DNA of 24,902 nt from an uncultured Corynebacterium sp. (lineage in GTDB: Bacteria > Actinomycetota > Actinomycetes > Mycobacteriales > Mycobacteriaceae). The position numbers were made by a program, and so were the translations under genes. Under the pieces are notes generated by a model. That model was not told the DNA's origin, did not search any database, and was given only the letters and a program-made list of their open reading frames with translations. The DNA lies in assembly GCF_946223165.1 (NCBI RefSeq), contig NZ_CAMIBP010000033.1, forward strand, positions 1-24,902, written 5' to 3'. Shown one piece after another: positions 1 through 8,192 of the stretch (its first letter is position 1; each line of letters starts with the position of its first letter).

Positions 1-46
1 GATACTCGCTAACGCAAAAGGGTACTTATCAAATCCGACGTCTAAG

Positions 47-122
47 TGGAGCCGCTTGTGAGAATCGAACTCACGACCTTTTCATTACGAGTGAAATGCT
101 CTACCGACTGAGCTAAAGCGGC
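47..122 (-). tRNA. tRNA-Thr (anticodon CGU)
   Basis: Read on the minus strand, the sequence folds as a complete cloverleaf. The acceptor arms GCCGCTT and AAGCGGC pair perfectly, the anticodon stem TTTCA/TGAAA holds the loop CTCGTAA, and the T arm is GTGAG-TTCGATT-CTCAC. The anticodon CGT reads the threonine codon ACG. The discriminator base is U and the 3' CCA is encoded (positions 49-47). The gene lies about 50 bases downstream of holB on the same strand. It has a plausible promoter of its own (-10 TACACT), so it may be transcribed both separately and by read-through. Confidence 0.96.
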
Positions 123-143
123 GCGCTGTCAACAGCTTTAGAC

Positions 144-149
144 AGTGTA
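144..149 (-). promoter_or_regulatory. Putative -10 box for tRNA-Thr
   Basis: The minus-strand hexamer TACACT fits the actinobacterial -10 pattern TANANT and lies 21 bases upstream of the mature tRNA 5' end. No good -35 is visible (TCTTTT sits at a 17-base spacing). Inferred from sequence only. Confidence 0.4.
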
Positions 150-174
150 GCGGACGCGGGTGCGTTAAAAGAAA

Positions 175-1383
175 TTAGCGTGCCCCACACACCAGGCGCA
201 GGCGTCCCACCAGCCCGTCGAACGCGGTAGCAGGGGAAACGTTCTGGGTCAGGCGCTCGCGGCAGGTGTGGATGGCATCCTGGCACGCGAGCAATCCTTC
301 TTCCGAAACCCGTGCGGCGATCTCTCCGGACAAACCCGAGAAATCGGGATGAGTCAGCTCCACCGTGGCGCCGACCTTGAGCATGAGCGCGTCGCGGTAC
401 ACGCCGGCCAGATCGACCAAGACGAGGTCCAATAAATCGCGCAGGCGGCGAGTGGCGCGCTTCTTCTGCAGGGCCTCGAGCTCCTTGACCGCAGATTTCA
501 CGTCGCGCTGGACCTTGGCCGCGCCCTTCCCCTTGGCACCGGCGCCGTAGGCATTTTCCAGCTTGGCCACCTCGGCGGCATCGGCCTCAGCGAAGGACTC
601 CTTGGCTTCTTTCTCCACTGCCTTCACCAGGTTGCCGGCGGCGAGGAATCCGCCGGAGCCGTTAAAGACATCCTCGGCCAGGTTGATAGACATCGCGCGG
701 CGCCGCTGCACGTCCGGATCGGACACGAGGCGGCGGGCACGGCCAATGTGGCGCAGGCTGGTGACGGCGGCGAGGCGGGCATCGGCAGCCGAATGCCCTT
801 CCGCGACGAGGACCTCGACGATCTTGTCGATGGACGGCGTGGGCACGTAGAGATGGCGGCAGCGCGAGCGCAGGGTCTGGGAAAAATCCTCCGGATCATC
901 GGTGGGAGCGCACATGAGCATGACCGTGGACGCGGTCGGCTCCTCAACAGTCTTGAGCAGTGCATTTGCGGCGCCGTCGGTGAGGCGGTCGGCGTTGTCG
1001 AAGATAATGACGCGCCACGGCGCCACGGTGGGGCGCATTGCTGCCGACGTCACGATGTCACGGACGGTATCCACACCGATGGACAGCTCCTGCGGGGAGA
1101 CGTACACCAGGTCCGTGTGCTGGTGCGGCTTGTCGATGATGCCGCGGCAGGACTCGCAGTTGCCGCAGCCGACGCCGGGCTGCTCGGTGCACAAGAGGGC
1201 GGCTGCGAAGTACAGGGCGGCGTTGGAACGCCCGGAACCCGGCGGGCCGGTGAGCAGCCAAGAGTGCGTCATCGCGCGGGGGTCCGACCCCGGCAGGTGC
1301 CGACCCGCGGCGGCCGCAGCGAGAAGGGTGTCGCGGACCGAGGAGGCATCGGCAAGCAGGGCTGCTACATTCGGGAAACTCAC
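175..1383 (-). CDS. holB: DNA polymerase III subunit delta' (clamp loader)
   Basis: This 402-residue protein is a clamp-loader AAA+ subunit; delta' helps load the sliding clamp at the replication fork. A P-loop-like GPPGSGRSN lies at residues 46-54, with Arg in place of the catalytic Lys, as expected for a non-hydrolysing delta'. A zinc module has Cys65, Cys73, Cys76 and Cys79. The Walker B region reads FDNADRL (about 128-134), followed by LLKTVEEP and the sensor SRC at 173-175. A charged Ala/Lys-rich linker precedes the C-terminal collar domain. The start is GTG; it leaves only 27 bases to the divergent adenylate cyclase, so the two promoters must overlap each other's coding regions. tRNA-Thr follows downstream. 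Codons 10-13 contain one copy of the iterated 13-mer described in the findings. Confidence 0.94.
   Translation of the reverse strand: MSFPNVAALLADASSVRDTLLAAAAAGRHLPGSDPRAMTHSWLLTGPPGSGRSNAALYFAAALLCTEQPGVGCGNCESCRGIIDKPHQHTDLVYVSPQELSIGVDTVRDIVTSAAMRPTVAPWRVIIFDNADRLTDGAANALLKTVEEPTASTVMLMCAPTDDPEDFSQTLRSRCRHLYVPTPSIDKIVEVLVAEGHSAADARLAAVTSLRHIGRARRLVSDPDVQRRRAMSINLAEDVFNGSGGFLAAGNLVKAVEKEAKESFAEADAAEVAKLENAYGAGAKGKGAAKVQRDVKSAVKELEALQKKRATRRLRDLLDLVLVDLAGVYRDALMLKVGATVELTHPDFSGLSGEIAARVSEEGLLACQDAIHTCRERLTQNVSPATAFDGLVGRLRLVCGAR
1345..1357 (-). repeat. Iterated 13-mer, copy 1 (in holB)
   Basis: GCTTGCCGATGCC in sense orientation; encodes Leu-Ala-Asp-Ala of HolB. Confidence 0.8.
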
Positions 1384-1396
1384 GGCTACAGCCTAG

Positions 1397-1402
1397 TAGA
1401 GT
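1397..1402 (+). promoter_or_regulatory. Putative -10 box, leaderless cyclase transcript
   Basis: TAGAGT fits TANANT and ends 8 bases before the ATG at 1411. Transcription would therefore start at or within about two bases of the start codon. No Shine-Dalgarno sequence is visible. This suggests a leaderless mRNA, which is common in actinobacteria. Confidence 0.4.
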
Positions 1403-1410
1403 ATGAAGTC

Positions 1411-2925
1411 ATGAACAGACTACTGCGCGCGGCCGGCTGGCTGATGCACACCAACTGGCCCGTATACGCGGCGCTGGTGCTGGGCGGCAACGTCGTCGGC
1501 GCGGTAGCCATCATGCTGTTCGTGCGCTACTTGCCCATGCCGGAGATTGACGGCTTTGCCGCCACGGTGCCGCACCTGGTCATGATCGGTCTGCTCTACC
1601 TCGTCTTCGCGGTGGCCGTGGGCATGTTCGTCACGGTCATGTTGTTTAGGCCGGTGCTCGACTGGCAACGCAACCCGGACAATCACGATCCCAACATGGT
1701 CCGCGGGCTGGTCATGCGCATCCCCGCGTACCAGGCGGGCATCGCGGGCCTCGTGTGGGGACTCGGCATCATCATCACGGTGGCGATTGCCGCGTCCTAC
1801 TCGCTGCGGCTGGCTGTCGTCATCCTGCTCGCGGCCTCGCTCGCAGGCATGCTCGTGGGCTTGCTCACCTATCTGCAGGCGGAAAACCTCGTGCGGCCCG
1901 TCGCCGCCATGGCACTGGCGCGCCGCTTCGAGGACTCCACACTGGAGCCGCCGGTCAAGTTCCGCCTCATCGCCGCGTGGGTCATGACCTCGGGGTTGCC
2001 GCTCGTGGGCATCATCTTGCTCACGTGGGCTCGCCACGCGGGCTGGTTCGACGGGGATATCTCCGTGCACCTGGCGTGCCTGGCCGGCGCGGCACTCATC
2101 ACCGGATTCGCGGGCACGTACTTCTCTATGCACTCCGTCGTCGACCCCATCAAGGAGCTGCAGGACGCCATCCTCCGCGTGCGCCGCGGCGACACGTCGA
2201 CGGAGGTCGATATCTACGACGGCTCCGAGCTCGGCGTGCTGCAGTCCGGCTTCAACGAGATGATGCGCGGGCTGCGCGAACGCCAGCGCGTGCGCGACAT
2301 CTTCGGCCGCTACGTGGGCGTTGAGGTGGCGCAGAAGGCCCTAGAGGAGCGCCCCGAACTAGGCGGCGAGGCCCGCAAGGTGGCCGTCATCTTCATCGAC
2401 GTCATCGGGTCGACGACGTACGCGATGAACCACACACCGGAGCAGGTCGTGGAGGCACTCAACGAGTTCTTCGAGATCGTCGTCGAGGTCGTGCACCGCA
2501 ACAAGGGCATTATCAACAAATTCGAGGGCGACGCCGCGCTCGCCGTCTTCGGCGCCCCCCTCAACGTCTACGACTCCACGTCGTTCGCGCTGCAAGCCGC
2601 GCGCGAGCTGCGCATAGAGCTGCGCGATGTGGAACTGCAGGCGGGCATCGGCGTGTGCGCCGGCCACGTGGTTGTGGGCCACATCGGCGGCGCGAACCGC
2701 TTCGAGTACACCGTCATCGGCGACGCCGTCAACGAGGCCGCCCGCCTCACCGAGCTGGCCAAGGACACCCCGGGCCGCGTGCTCACCAACGCCGCCACGC
2801 TCAAGACCGCCAACGAGGCCGAGCAGGCCCGTTGGACGTTTATGAAGTCCATCGAGCTGCGCGGTCGCCACCGCATGACGCGGCTCGCCCGGCCCGTTCG
2901 TGCAACGCTGGCGGATCGATCCTAA
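1411..2925 (+). CDS. Membrane-bound class III adenylate cyclase with HAMP domain
   Basis: This 504-residue protein makes cAMP from ATP at the membrane. The N-terminal half has about six hydrophobic segments (roughly residues 17-40, 55-79, 110-130, 133-155, 187-205, 218-240), then a HAMP-like linker (about 237-290). The catalytic domain follows: metal-binding Asp330 in FIDVIGST and Asp374 in KFEGDAALAVFG, with Lys370 as the expected adenine contact, Asp438 in TVIGDAVNEAARL, and transition-state Asn441 and Arg445. All key residues of a homodimeric cyclase are present, so it should be active. It corresponds to M. tuberculosis Rv3645 and to corynebacterial CyaB, which supplies cAMP to the regulator GlxR. 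The ATG at 1411 was chosen because the frame further upstream runs antisense through holB. DUF418 follows 11 bases later. Confidence 0.9.
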   Translation: MNRLLRAAGWLMHTNWPVYAALVLGGNVVGAVAIMLFVRYLPMPEIDGFAATVPHLVMIGLLYLVFAVAVGMFVTVMLFRPVLDWQRNPDNHDPNMVRGLVMRIPAYQAGIAGLVWGLGIIITVAIAASYSLRLAVVILLAASLAGMLVGLLTYLQAENLVRPVAAMALARRFEDSTLEPPVKFRLIAAWVMTSGLPLVGIILLTWARHAGWFDGDISVHLACLAGAALITGFAGTYFSMHSVVDPIKELQDAILRVRRGDTSTEVDIYDGSELGVLQSGFNEMMRGLRERQRVRDIFGRYVGVEVAQKALEERPELGGEARKVAVIFIDVIGSTTYAMNHTPEQVVEALNEFFEIVVEVVHRNKGIINKFEGDAALAVFGAPLNVYDSTSFALQAARELRIELRDVELQAGIGVCAGHVVVGHIGGANRFEYTVIGDAVNEAARLTELAKDTPGRVLTNAATLKTANEAEQARWTFMKSIELRGRHRMTRLARPVRATLADRS

Positions 2926-2936
2926 GCTAGTCGGGC

Positions 2937-4154
2937 ATGACCCAACCTGGTTCCTCGCCCCGACTCTTAGTTCCTGACGTCGCCCGCGGGCTCGCCCTGC
3001 TGGGCATCGCCATGGCCAATGCGCCGACGTTCTGGTTTCTCAACGACGCCGAGGAGCCCGCCGATTACTTCGGCGGCGCCTACTCCGCACTGGACAAAGC
3101 GACGGTCCTGATCACCTCCGTGACCACGCACGTGCGCGGTCTGCCTATGTTCGCCACGTTGCTCGGCTTCGGCGTGGGGCTCATCGTGTTGAGTTTGTGG
3201 CGCAGGAGCTTCCCGGCGCAGCGCACCCGCGCCGTGCTCGTCCGCCGCTACGGCTTCCTGGCACTCTTCGGCGCCCTCCACGGCATCTTCCTGTTCAGCG
3301 GGGACATCATGTTCTACTACGGGTTGATAGGCATCTGCCTTGCCTTCATGTTTACGGCGAGCAACAAGGTCCTCATGACGGTGGCCTGGGTGACGCTGGT
3401 CGTGGGACAGCTCATGGGCGTGTCCATAGCCATCGGATTCTACTTCTCCGAAGTGTCCACTGCCGAGCTGACCGAGTCAGCGGCGCCCGATACGTACGGC
3501 GCGCTACTCATGGATAACCTACTCAACTTCGCCACCGACCTCCCTGCCTGGGTTTTCTTCGCCATCGAATACGCCTTCGTCTTCCTCATCGGGTTTGTGT
3601 GGGCGCGCTCGGGCACGCTGGCCGACGTCGCCGCCCACCGCCGCGAGCTGGTGGCCTGGGCGTGCGTATGCGTCGTCGTGTCGCTGGGCTGCGGTCTGCC
3701 CTGGGGATTGAGCGCCCTCGGCATGATTAACCCGGACCTGGAGCCATTCTTCATGCTGCTCAACAACAGCGTGGGTCTGCTATGTGGGCCGGGGATCCTG
3801 GCATTGCTCGCGCTCCTTTTGGACGGGTGGCAGCGCCGCCTCGCCGCGGGCGCGGCCCTTCCCCTCTGGCTGGCTATCCCCGCCGCGCTGGGCAAGCGCT
3901 CCATGAGCGGCTATCTCTTCCAGAGCATCGTCTTCGCGGTGCTGTGCTACCCGTTCTTCCTGGGGCTCGATCTGGATGCCTTTGGCATCGCCGCGGTGGC
4001 CTTCGCCATCTGGGCCGTTTCTTTGGCGCTGGCTTGGTGGCTGGAGAAGCTGGGCAAGCCTGGCCCCTTCGAGTGGGCGCACCGCCGTCTATCCTACGGG
4101 CCGACCATGCGGCCAACGCTGGCTGCGGCGGGTCTTCCAGATCGGGCCTCCTAA
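2937..4154 (+). CDS. DUF418 family integral membrane protein
   Basis: This 405-residue polytopic protein opens with a charged stretch and the motif RLLVPDVARGLALLGIAMAN (residues 9-28). That N-terminal signature, the length and the C-terminal KRSMSGYLFQSI block (around 321-332) are typical of DUF418/YeiB-like membrane proteins, related to the acyltransferase-3 fold. Eight or more hydrophobic segments are visible. Function is unknown, though roles in envelope modification or transport have been suggested for relatives. It follows the cyclase by 11 bases on the same strand and is probably co-transcribed. A TANNNT hexamer (2923-2928) that overlaps the cyclase stop codon could also start a leaderless transcript. 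The TAA stop (4152-4154) lies inside a 14-bp tandem duplication. Confidence 0.85.
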   Translation: MTQPGSSPRLLVPDVARGLALLGIAMANAPTFWFLNDAEEPADYFGGAYSALDKATVLITSVTTHVRGLPMFATLLGFGVGLIVLSLWRRSFPAQRTRAVLVRRYGFLALFGALHGIFLFSGDIMFYYGLIGICLAFMFTASNKVLMTVAWVTLVVGQLMGVSIAIGFYFSEVSTAELTESAAPDTYGALLMDNLLNFATDLPAWVFFAIEYAFVFLIGFVWARSGTLADVAAHRRELVAWACVCVVVSLGCGLPWGLSALGMINPDLEPFFMLLNNSVGLLCGPGILALLALLLDGWQRRLAAGAALPLWLAIPAALGKRSMSGYLFQSIVFAVLCYPFFLGLDLDAFGIAAVAFAIWAVSLALAWWLEKLGKPGPFEWAHRRLSYGPTMRPTLAAAGLPDRAS

Positions 4155-4179
4155 ACCGTTGACCTTAAACCGTTGACCT
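4152..4179. repeat. Perfect 14-bp tandem duplication
   Basis: The unit TAAACCGTTGACCT occurs twice head to tail (4152-4165 and 4166-4179) without mismatch. The first copy supplies the DUF418 stop codon. The second forms most of the left arm of the inverted repeat at 4165-4232. Confidence 0.9.
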
Positions 4180-4232
4180 CCAGGGATTCGGGAGGGTCTC
4201 GCCCTCGTTTTTCTCGGAGTTCAACGGTTTAA
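4165..4232. terminator. Bidirectional terminator: long inverted repeat enclosing a hairpin
   Basis: Arms 4165-4181 and 4216-4232 are reverse complements with one mismatch in 17 (TTAAACCGTTGACCTCC on the left). Inside is a second hairpin, GAGGG-TCTCG-CCCTC (4192-4206), followed on the plus strand by GTTTTTCTC, a good intrinsic terminator for the cyclase/DUF418 unit. The right arm covers the last codons and TGA stop of the convergent minus-strand gene, so the outer stem could end both transcripts. Confidence 0.75.
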
Positions 4233-4901
4233 GAGGCCCGGTGTGCCGGGGAGGCGGAGGAGGCCATCGACGAGGAGGACGTGGCCGATGGCCTGCGCGG
4301 CCACGTCGGCGGCAGCGAGCAGCGAGTGGTCCGCCTTCGTGCGCAGGAAGGTCAGGCCCTCGGAGGCCATAAGCAGGTTGGCGCCGTGCGGCACGCCCTG
4401 CGTCGCCGGGGTGCGGCGCAACTCAGGGTCGCCGGCGAGCGCGGAAGACGTGGCCACCGCCGCGCCGCCGATTCCCACCCCGGCCATCATGGCCCGATCA
4501 GCGCGGTCCGCCAGGGCCAGCCCGGCGGCCACGACGCCGGCCCGCAAGGCCCAGCCCAGGGCGTCGTTCCGGGCGCCGCGCGCCCACAACCGGCGCGCAT
4601 ACATGAAGTGCGGGGCACTAACGCCCGCGATACCCAGCGCCGTCGGGCGATCGTGGTGACTCTTCTCCCACTGGGCCGCGGCACCTAGGGCCACCCCGGC
4701 GGCGAGGGCCGAGTCAGCCCGGACGGTGGCCGCGGCGAGGGTGGGCAGGATGGCGAGCGAGGCGGCATCGGCAAGCCGGGTGTGGCCGGTGAGGCGGGCG
4801 ACGGAGGCGACGGCACCCGGAACGAGGGCCGCGGCGCGCGGCGAAGACATGGCGCCCAGAAGGGCGCGGGTGCCCTCGGCGGTGCGGTCGAGAGCGTCCA
4901 T
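4221..4901 (-). CDS. Putative lysoplasmalogenase-like (YhhN/TMEM86) membrane protein
   Basis: This 226-residue, Ala/Leu-rich protein has several weakly hydrophobic helices. The spacing of its motifs resembles the YhhN family: a helix near SLAILPTLAAA, an HFMYARRLWARG segment in the middle, GANLLMASEGLTFLR where the family has a GALLFxxSD-type stretch, and a closing AAQAIGHVLLVDGLL. YhhN proteins cleave or sense lysoplasmalogen-type lipids. The usual acidic residues are only partly evident, so activity is uncertain. Its ATG overlaps the topA stop as TAATG (one base), implying translational coupling to topA. It carries one copy of the iterated 13-mer at 4764-4776. The family assignment is my reading of the pattern and could be wrong; a plain hypothetical membrane protein is the alternative. 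Confidence 0.6.
   Translation of the reverse strand: MDALDRTAEGTRALLGAMSSPRAAALVPGAVASVARLTGHTRLADAASLAILPTLAAATVRADSALAAGVALGAAAQWEKSHHDRPTALGIAGVSAPHFMYARRLWARGARNDALGWALRAGVVAAGLALADRADRAMMAGVGIGGAAVATSSALAGDPELRRTPATQGVPHGANLLMASEGLTFLRTKADHSLLAAADVAAQAIGHVLLVDGLLRLPGTPGLLNR
4764..4776 (-). repeat. Iterated 13-mer, copy 2 (in YhhN-like gene)
   Basis: GCTTGCCGATGCC in sense orientation; encodes Leu-Ala-Asp-Ala. Confidence 0.8.
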
Positions 4902-7849
4902 TACTTCTTGCGGCTGCCGGCCTTAACCACGCGCTTGGTGGTCTTCTTCACCGACTTCTTGGTCGTCTTCTTGGCGGACTTCTTCGCAGCCTTGGAGGTC
5001 TTCTTAGCCGGGGCGCCGCCATTGGCGGCCTCCTTGGCGCGGCGCTCGGAGAGCAGCTCGTTGGCGCGGGCGTCGGTGAGCGTGGCCGGATCGTCGCCGC
5101 GGCGCAGGGACGCGTTGGTGATGCCGTCGGTGACGTACGGGCCGAAGCGGCCGTCCTTGACGGACATGGGTTTGCCGGAGACGTCGTTGTCACCCAGCTG
5201 CTTGAGCGGCGGCTGGGCGGCGGCGCGGCCGCGACGCTTGGGCTCGGCGTAGATGCGGCGGGCCTCGTCCAGGGTGATGGAGAAAATCTGCTCCTCGTTG
5301 GCCAGCGAGCGAGAGTCGTTGCCCTTCTTCAGGTATGGGCCGTAGCGGCCGTTCTGCGCGGTGATGACCTCGCCGTCATCATCCGTGCCCACCTCGCGCG
5401 GGAGGCTGAGCAGCTGGAGCGCCTGCTCCAGGGTGACGTCGGCGGGCTCCATGGTGGAAAACAGGGAGGCGGTCCCCGGCTTGAGAGACTCCTCGATGTA
5501 CTGCGCGATGCGCTTCTCCTTGGCGGCCGCCGCGGTCTTGGTCTCCCAGTTCTTGGCGCGCTTACCCTCGGCGGCGCGCTGCGCGTCCTCCTCGGCGCGC
5601 TCGCGGGCAACGACCTTCTCCGCCTCGGCCTCCGCCGTGGCCTTCTCGTCGTCGCGCACGACCTCGGTGACGTACGGGCCGAAGCGACCTTCCTTGGCCA
5701 CGATGGTGCGGCCGTTGGCCGGGTTCACGCCCAGCTCACGGCCGCCCTGCGGGGTAGCAAAGAGCTTCTCCGCCAGGGCCTCGTTGAGCTCATCCGGCGT
5801 GGTGGTCTCCGAGAGGTTGGCGCGCTGGTAGACCGGCTGGCCCTCCTCATCGGTGCCGACGACGCGCTCGATATACGGGCCGAAACGACCGACGCGGACG
5901 AAGACATCGCGGCCCTCGGCGTCGGTGTAGAGCTTGATGGAGTTGACCTGGCGGGCGTCGATGGCCTCCAGGTTGACGTCGATGAGCGACTTGAGGCCGC
6001 CGTGGCGGGCGATGGAGGACGCCTTCTGATCGTTCGCGGCGGCGTCGCCGAAGTAAAAGCCGTTGAGCCAGTCGGTGCGGTCCTCCGTGCCGGCGGCGAT
6101 GGCGTCGAGCTCATCCTCCATCGACGAGGTGAAGTCGTAATCCACGAGCTCGGTGAAGTTGTTCTCCAACAGGCCGATGACGGCGAAGGCCACCCACGAC
6201 GGCACGAGGGCGTTGCCGCGAGAGAGCACGTAGCCGCGATCCTGGATGGTCTTGATGATGGACGCGTACGTCGACGGGCGGCCGATGCCTAGGTCCTCCA
6301 TCTTCTTGACCAGGCTGGCCTCGGTGTAGCGGGCCGGCGGGTTGGTAGAGTGGCCATCCGCGGTAACCTCGTCGGCGCGCAGGGCGTCGCCCTCGGAGAG
6401 GTTGGGCAGGCGAGCCTCGTCCTCCTTGTCTTTGCCGTCCTTGGCCGCGGCGCCGTCGCCGTAGGCCTTGAGGAAGCCCGGGAAGGTGATGGTGCGGCCG
6501 GTGGCGGAGAACTCTACGTCCTCGCCGGAGGTGGCGAGGCCTGCGACGGTGACCTTCATGGACGTGCCCTTGGCGTCCGCCATCTGGCAGGCGACGGTGC
6601 GCTTCCAAATGAGGTCGTAGAGCTTGAACTCCTCGGCGTCGAGCTGGCCGGCCAGCTGGCCCGGGGTGGCGAAGGTCTCACCCGCGGGGCGGATGGCCTC
6701 GTGCGCCTCCTGCGAGTTCTTGACCTTGCGGTCGTAGACGCGCGGGGCGTCCGCGACGTATTCCGCGCCGTAAATGCTGGTGGCGGCGTTGCGGGCGGCG
6801 TTCAGGCCCTGCTGCGACAGCGACGTGGAGTCGGTACGCATGTAGGTGATGTGGCCGTTTTCGTAGAGGCGCTGTGCGATGCGCATGGTGCGCTCCGAGG
6901 TGAAGTGCAGGCGGCGGCCGGCCTCCTGCTGCAGCGTCGACGTCATAAACGGCGCGGCCGGCTTGCGGGTGTACGGCTTGTGCTCGACACCGGCGACGTG
7001 CATGGCGGAACCGCTCAGCCCCGCGGCGAGCGACTCAGCCCGCTCCTTGCCCAGCACCACGACGTCCGCCGAGGTGAGCTGGCCACGATCGTCGAAGTCG
7101 CGGCCCGCAGCGACGCGCTGGCCATCGATGGCGCTCAGGCGCGCCTCAAACGTCTGCGGGTTGCCTTCCGATGCCGCCGTGCCCGTGTTGAGCAGCGCGC
7201 CCAGGTCCCAATACTCGGCGGAGACGAACGCCATACGCTCGCGCTCGCGCTCAACGATGACGCGCGTGGCCACGGACTGCACGCGGCCGGCGGACAGGCG
7301 GGGCATGACCTTCTTCCACAGCACCGGGGACACCTCGTAGCCGTAGAGGCGGTCGAGGATGCGGCGGGTCTCCTGGGCGTCGACCAAGTCGAAGTCGATC
7401 TCGCGCGTATTTTCAGCGGCCTCCACGATGGCGGACTTGGTGATCTCGTTGAACACCATGCGGCGCACCGGCACCTTCGGCTTAAGCACCTCGAGCAGGT
7501 GCCATGCAATGGCCTCACCCTCGCGGTCCGGGTCGGTGGCGAGGAAGAGCTGATCGCACTGCTTGAGCTTGGCCTTTAGGTCCGCGACCTTCTTTTTCTT
7601 ATCCGGGCTCACGATATAGAGCGGCGTGAAGTTATCCTCCGGGTTGACGCCCAAGCGCGCCCAGGATTCCTTCTTAAAGGCGGCCGGGACGTCGGCAGCG
7701 CCGCGCGGAAGATCGCGAATATGACCGACGGATGCCTCGACGATGTAGTTATCGCCCAGGTACGGCTGAATCTTCTTAGCCTTCGTCGCCGACTCCACGA
7801 TGACCAGGGTCTTACCCGGTCCGCTTGCTTCTGCCACTTTGTTTTTCAT
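4901..7849 (-). CDS. topA: DNA topoisomerase I (type IA)
   Basis: This 982-residue enzyme relaxes negatively supercoiled DNA by single-strand cleavage. The N-terminal TOPRIM domain shows VIVESATKAKKI with Glu19, and DPDREGE with Asp106, Asp108 and Glu110. LSAGRVQSVATR (186-197) follows, and the catalytic tyrosine is Tyr336 in GHITYMRTDS. The C-terminal part has no zinc fingers but carries repeated GRFGPYV-type modules, as in mycobacterial and corynebacterial topoisomerase I. It ends in a Lys-rich tail of about 35 residues (KKT/KKS repeats), expected to bind DNA. The ATG at 7849 directly abuts the AAAGGG ribosome-binding sequence; a GTG four codons downstream is the alternative start. A -10 box TACACT lies at 7878-7883. 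Confidence 0.97.
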   Translation of the reverse strand: MKNKVAEASGPGKTLVIVESATKAKKIQPYLGDNYIVEASVGHIRDLPRGAADVPAAFKKESWARLGVNPEDNFTPLYIVSPDKKKKVADLKAKLKQCDQLFLATDPDREGEAIAWHLLEVLKPKVPVRRMVFNEITKSAIVEAAENTREIDFDLVDAQETRRILDRLYGYEVSPVLWKKVMPRLSAGRVQSVATRVIVERERERMAFVSAEYWDLGALLNTGTAASEGNPQTFEARLSAIDGQRVAAGRDFDDRGQLTSADVVVLGKERAESLAAGLSGSAMHVAGVEHKPYTRKPAAPFMTSTLQQEAGRRLHFTSERTMRIAQRLYENGHITYMRTDSTSLSQQGLNAARNAATSIYGAEYVADAPRVYDRKVKNSQEAHEAIRPAGETFATPGQLAGQLDAEEFKLYDLIWKRTVACQMADAKGTSMKVTVAGLATSGEDVEFSATGRTITFPGFLKAYGDGAAAKDGKDKEDEARLPNLSEGDALRADEVTADGHSTNPPARYTEASLVKKMEDLGIGRPSTYASIIKTIQDRGYVLSRGNALVPSWVAFAVIGLLENNFTELVDYDFTSSMEDELDAIAAGTEDRTDWLNGFYFGDAAANDQKASSIARHGGLKSLIDVNLEAIDARQVNSIKLYTDAEGRDVFVRVGRFGPYIERVVGTDEEGQPVYQRANLSETTTPDELNEALAEKLFATPQGGRELGVNPANGRTIVAKEGRFGPYVTEVVRDDEKATAEAEAEKVVARERAEEDAQRAAEGKRAKNWETKTAAAAKEKRIAQYIEESLKPGTASLFSTMEPADVTLEQALQLLSLPREVGTDDDGEVITAQNGRYGPYLKKGNDSRSLANEEQIFSITLDEARRIYAEPKRRGRAAAQPPLKQLGDNDVSGKPMSVKDGRFGPYVTDGITNASLRRGDDPATLTDARANELLSERRAKEAANGGAPAKKTSKAAKKSAKKTTKKSVKKTTKRVVKAGSRKK

Positions 7850-7877
7850 CCCTTTCGCTGGCTGCGAACGCTTCCAC

Positions 7878-7883
7878 AGTGTA
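7878..7883 (-). promoter_or_regulatory. Putative topA -10 box
   Basis: Minus-strand TACACT fits TANANT and would start transcription near 7871. That gives a leader of about 20 bases carrying AAAGGG before the ATG at 7849. The -35 region is unconvincing. Confidence 0.4.
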
Positions 7884-8125
7884 AAGCTCGAGCTCCACCA
7901 CGCGTGTCCCCACTCAGTACTGGACTTTTCGGAACGGGCCTCGCGTATTAAACCTTAAGAGTACACAGTAAACGTCTTGTGCAAATACACTGTACTTAAT
8001 AGGCGCACTGCGCACCCCCGCGACGTGCCACGCCGAGGCAGGTATTCCGCCGCGTGCGCTGCGGTTCACCGCCACCGTGCAGGAAGCGGACAGCCGCACG
8101 GATTATCCACCCGTGCTGGCGAGTG

Positions 8126-8131
8126 TATCCT
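8126..8131 (+). promoter_or_regulatory. Putative dedA -10 box
   Basis: TATCCT fits the loose TANNNT pattern. A weak -35 TTATCC (8103-8108) lies exactly 17 bases upstream and overlaps the near-match DnaA box TTATCCACC. The resulting leader of about 55 bases ends in the strong ribosome-binding site GGGAGGAGG (8177-8185), which decides the GTG start at 8193. Confidence 0.35.
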
Positions 8132-8192
8132 GCAATGATGGGCCATTTCGGGCCCGCACTAACAACAGAACGCTACGGGAGGAGGCCCGCGC

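Larger units (their letters stand above)
7850..8192. other. Divergent topA / dedA intergenic region
   Basis: This is 343 bases without a convincing gene. It holds the topA promoter at the left and the dedA promoter and ribosome-binding site at the right. Between them, about 7945-8002 is markedly AT-richer than its surroundings. Related short boxes occur: ACAGTGTA (7876-7883), GTACACAGTA (7961-7970) and TACACTGTAC (7986-7995). The last two form the arms (8 of 10 paired) of an imperfect inverted repeat, 7960-7969 with 7987-7996. TTATCCACC at 8103-8111 is one base off a DnaA box. No tRNA or riboswitch fold is evident to me. Confidence 0.7.

Noticed and set aside
266..276. GTGTGGATGG as another DnaA box
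   Set aside because: It deviates from TTATNCACA at the most conserved positions and lies within holB coding sequence.
748..1410. N-terminal extension of the adenylate cyclase by about 221 residues
   Set aside because: The extension is antisense to holB and has shadow composition; the ATG at 1411 starts a sensible membrane protein with a -10 box in place.
6350..7579. Long open frame on the plus strand opposite topA (409 codons)
   Set aside because: It is antisense to the intact topA, with low-complexity Gly/Val/Arg composition typical of frame shadows in GC-rich DNA.
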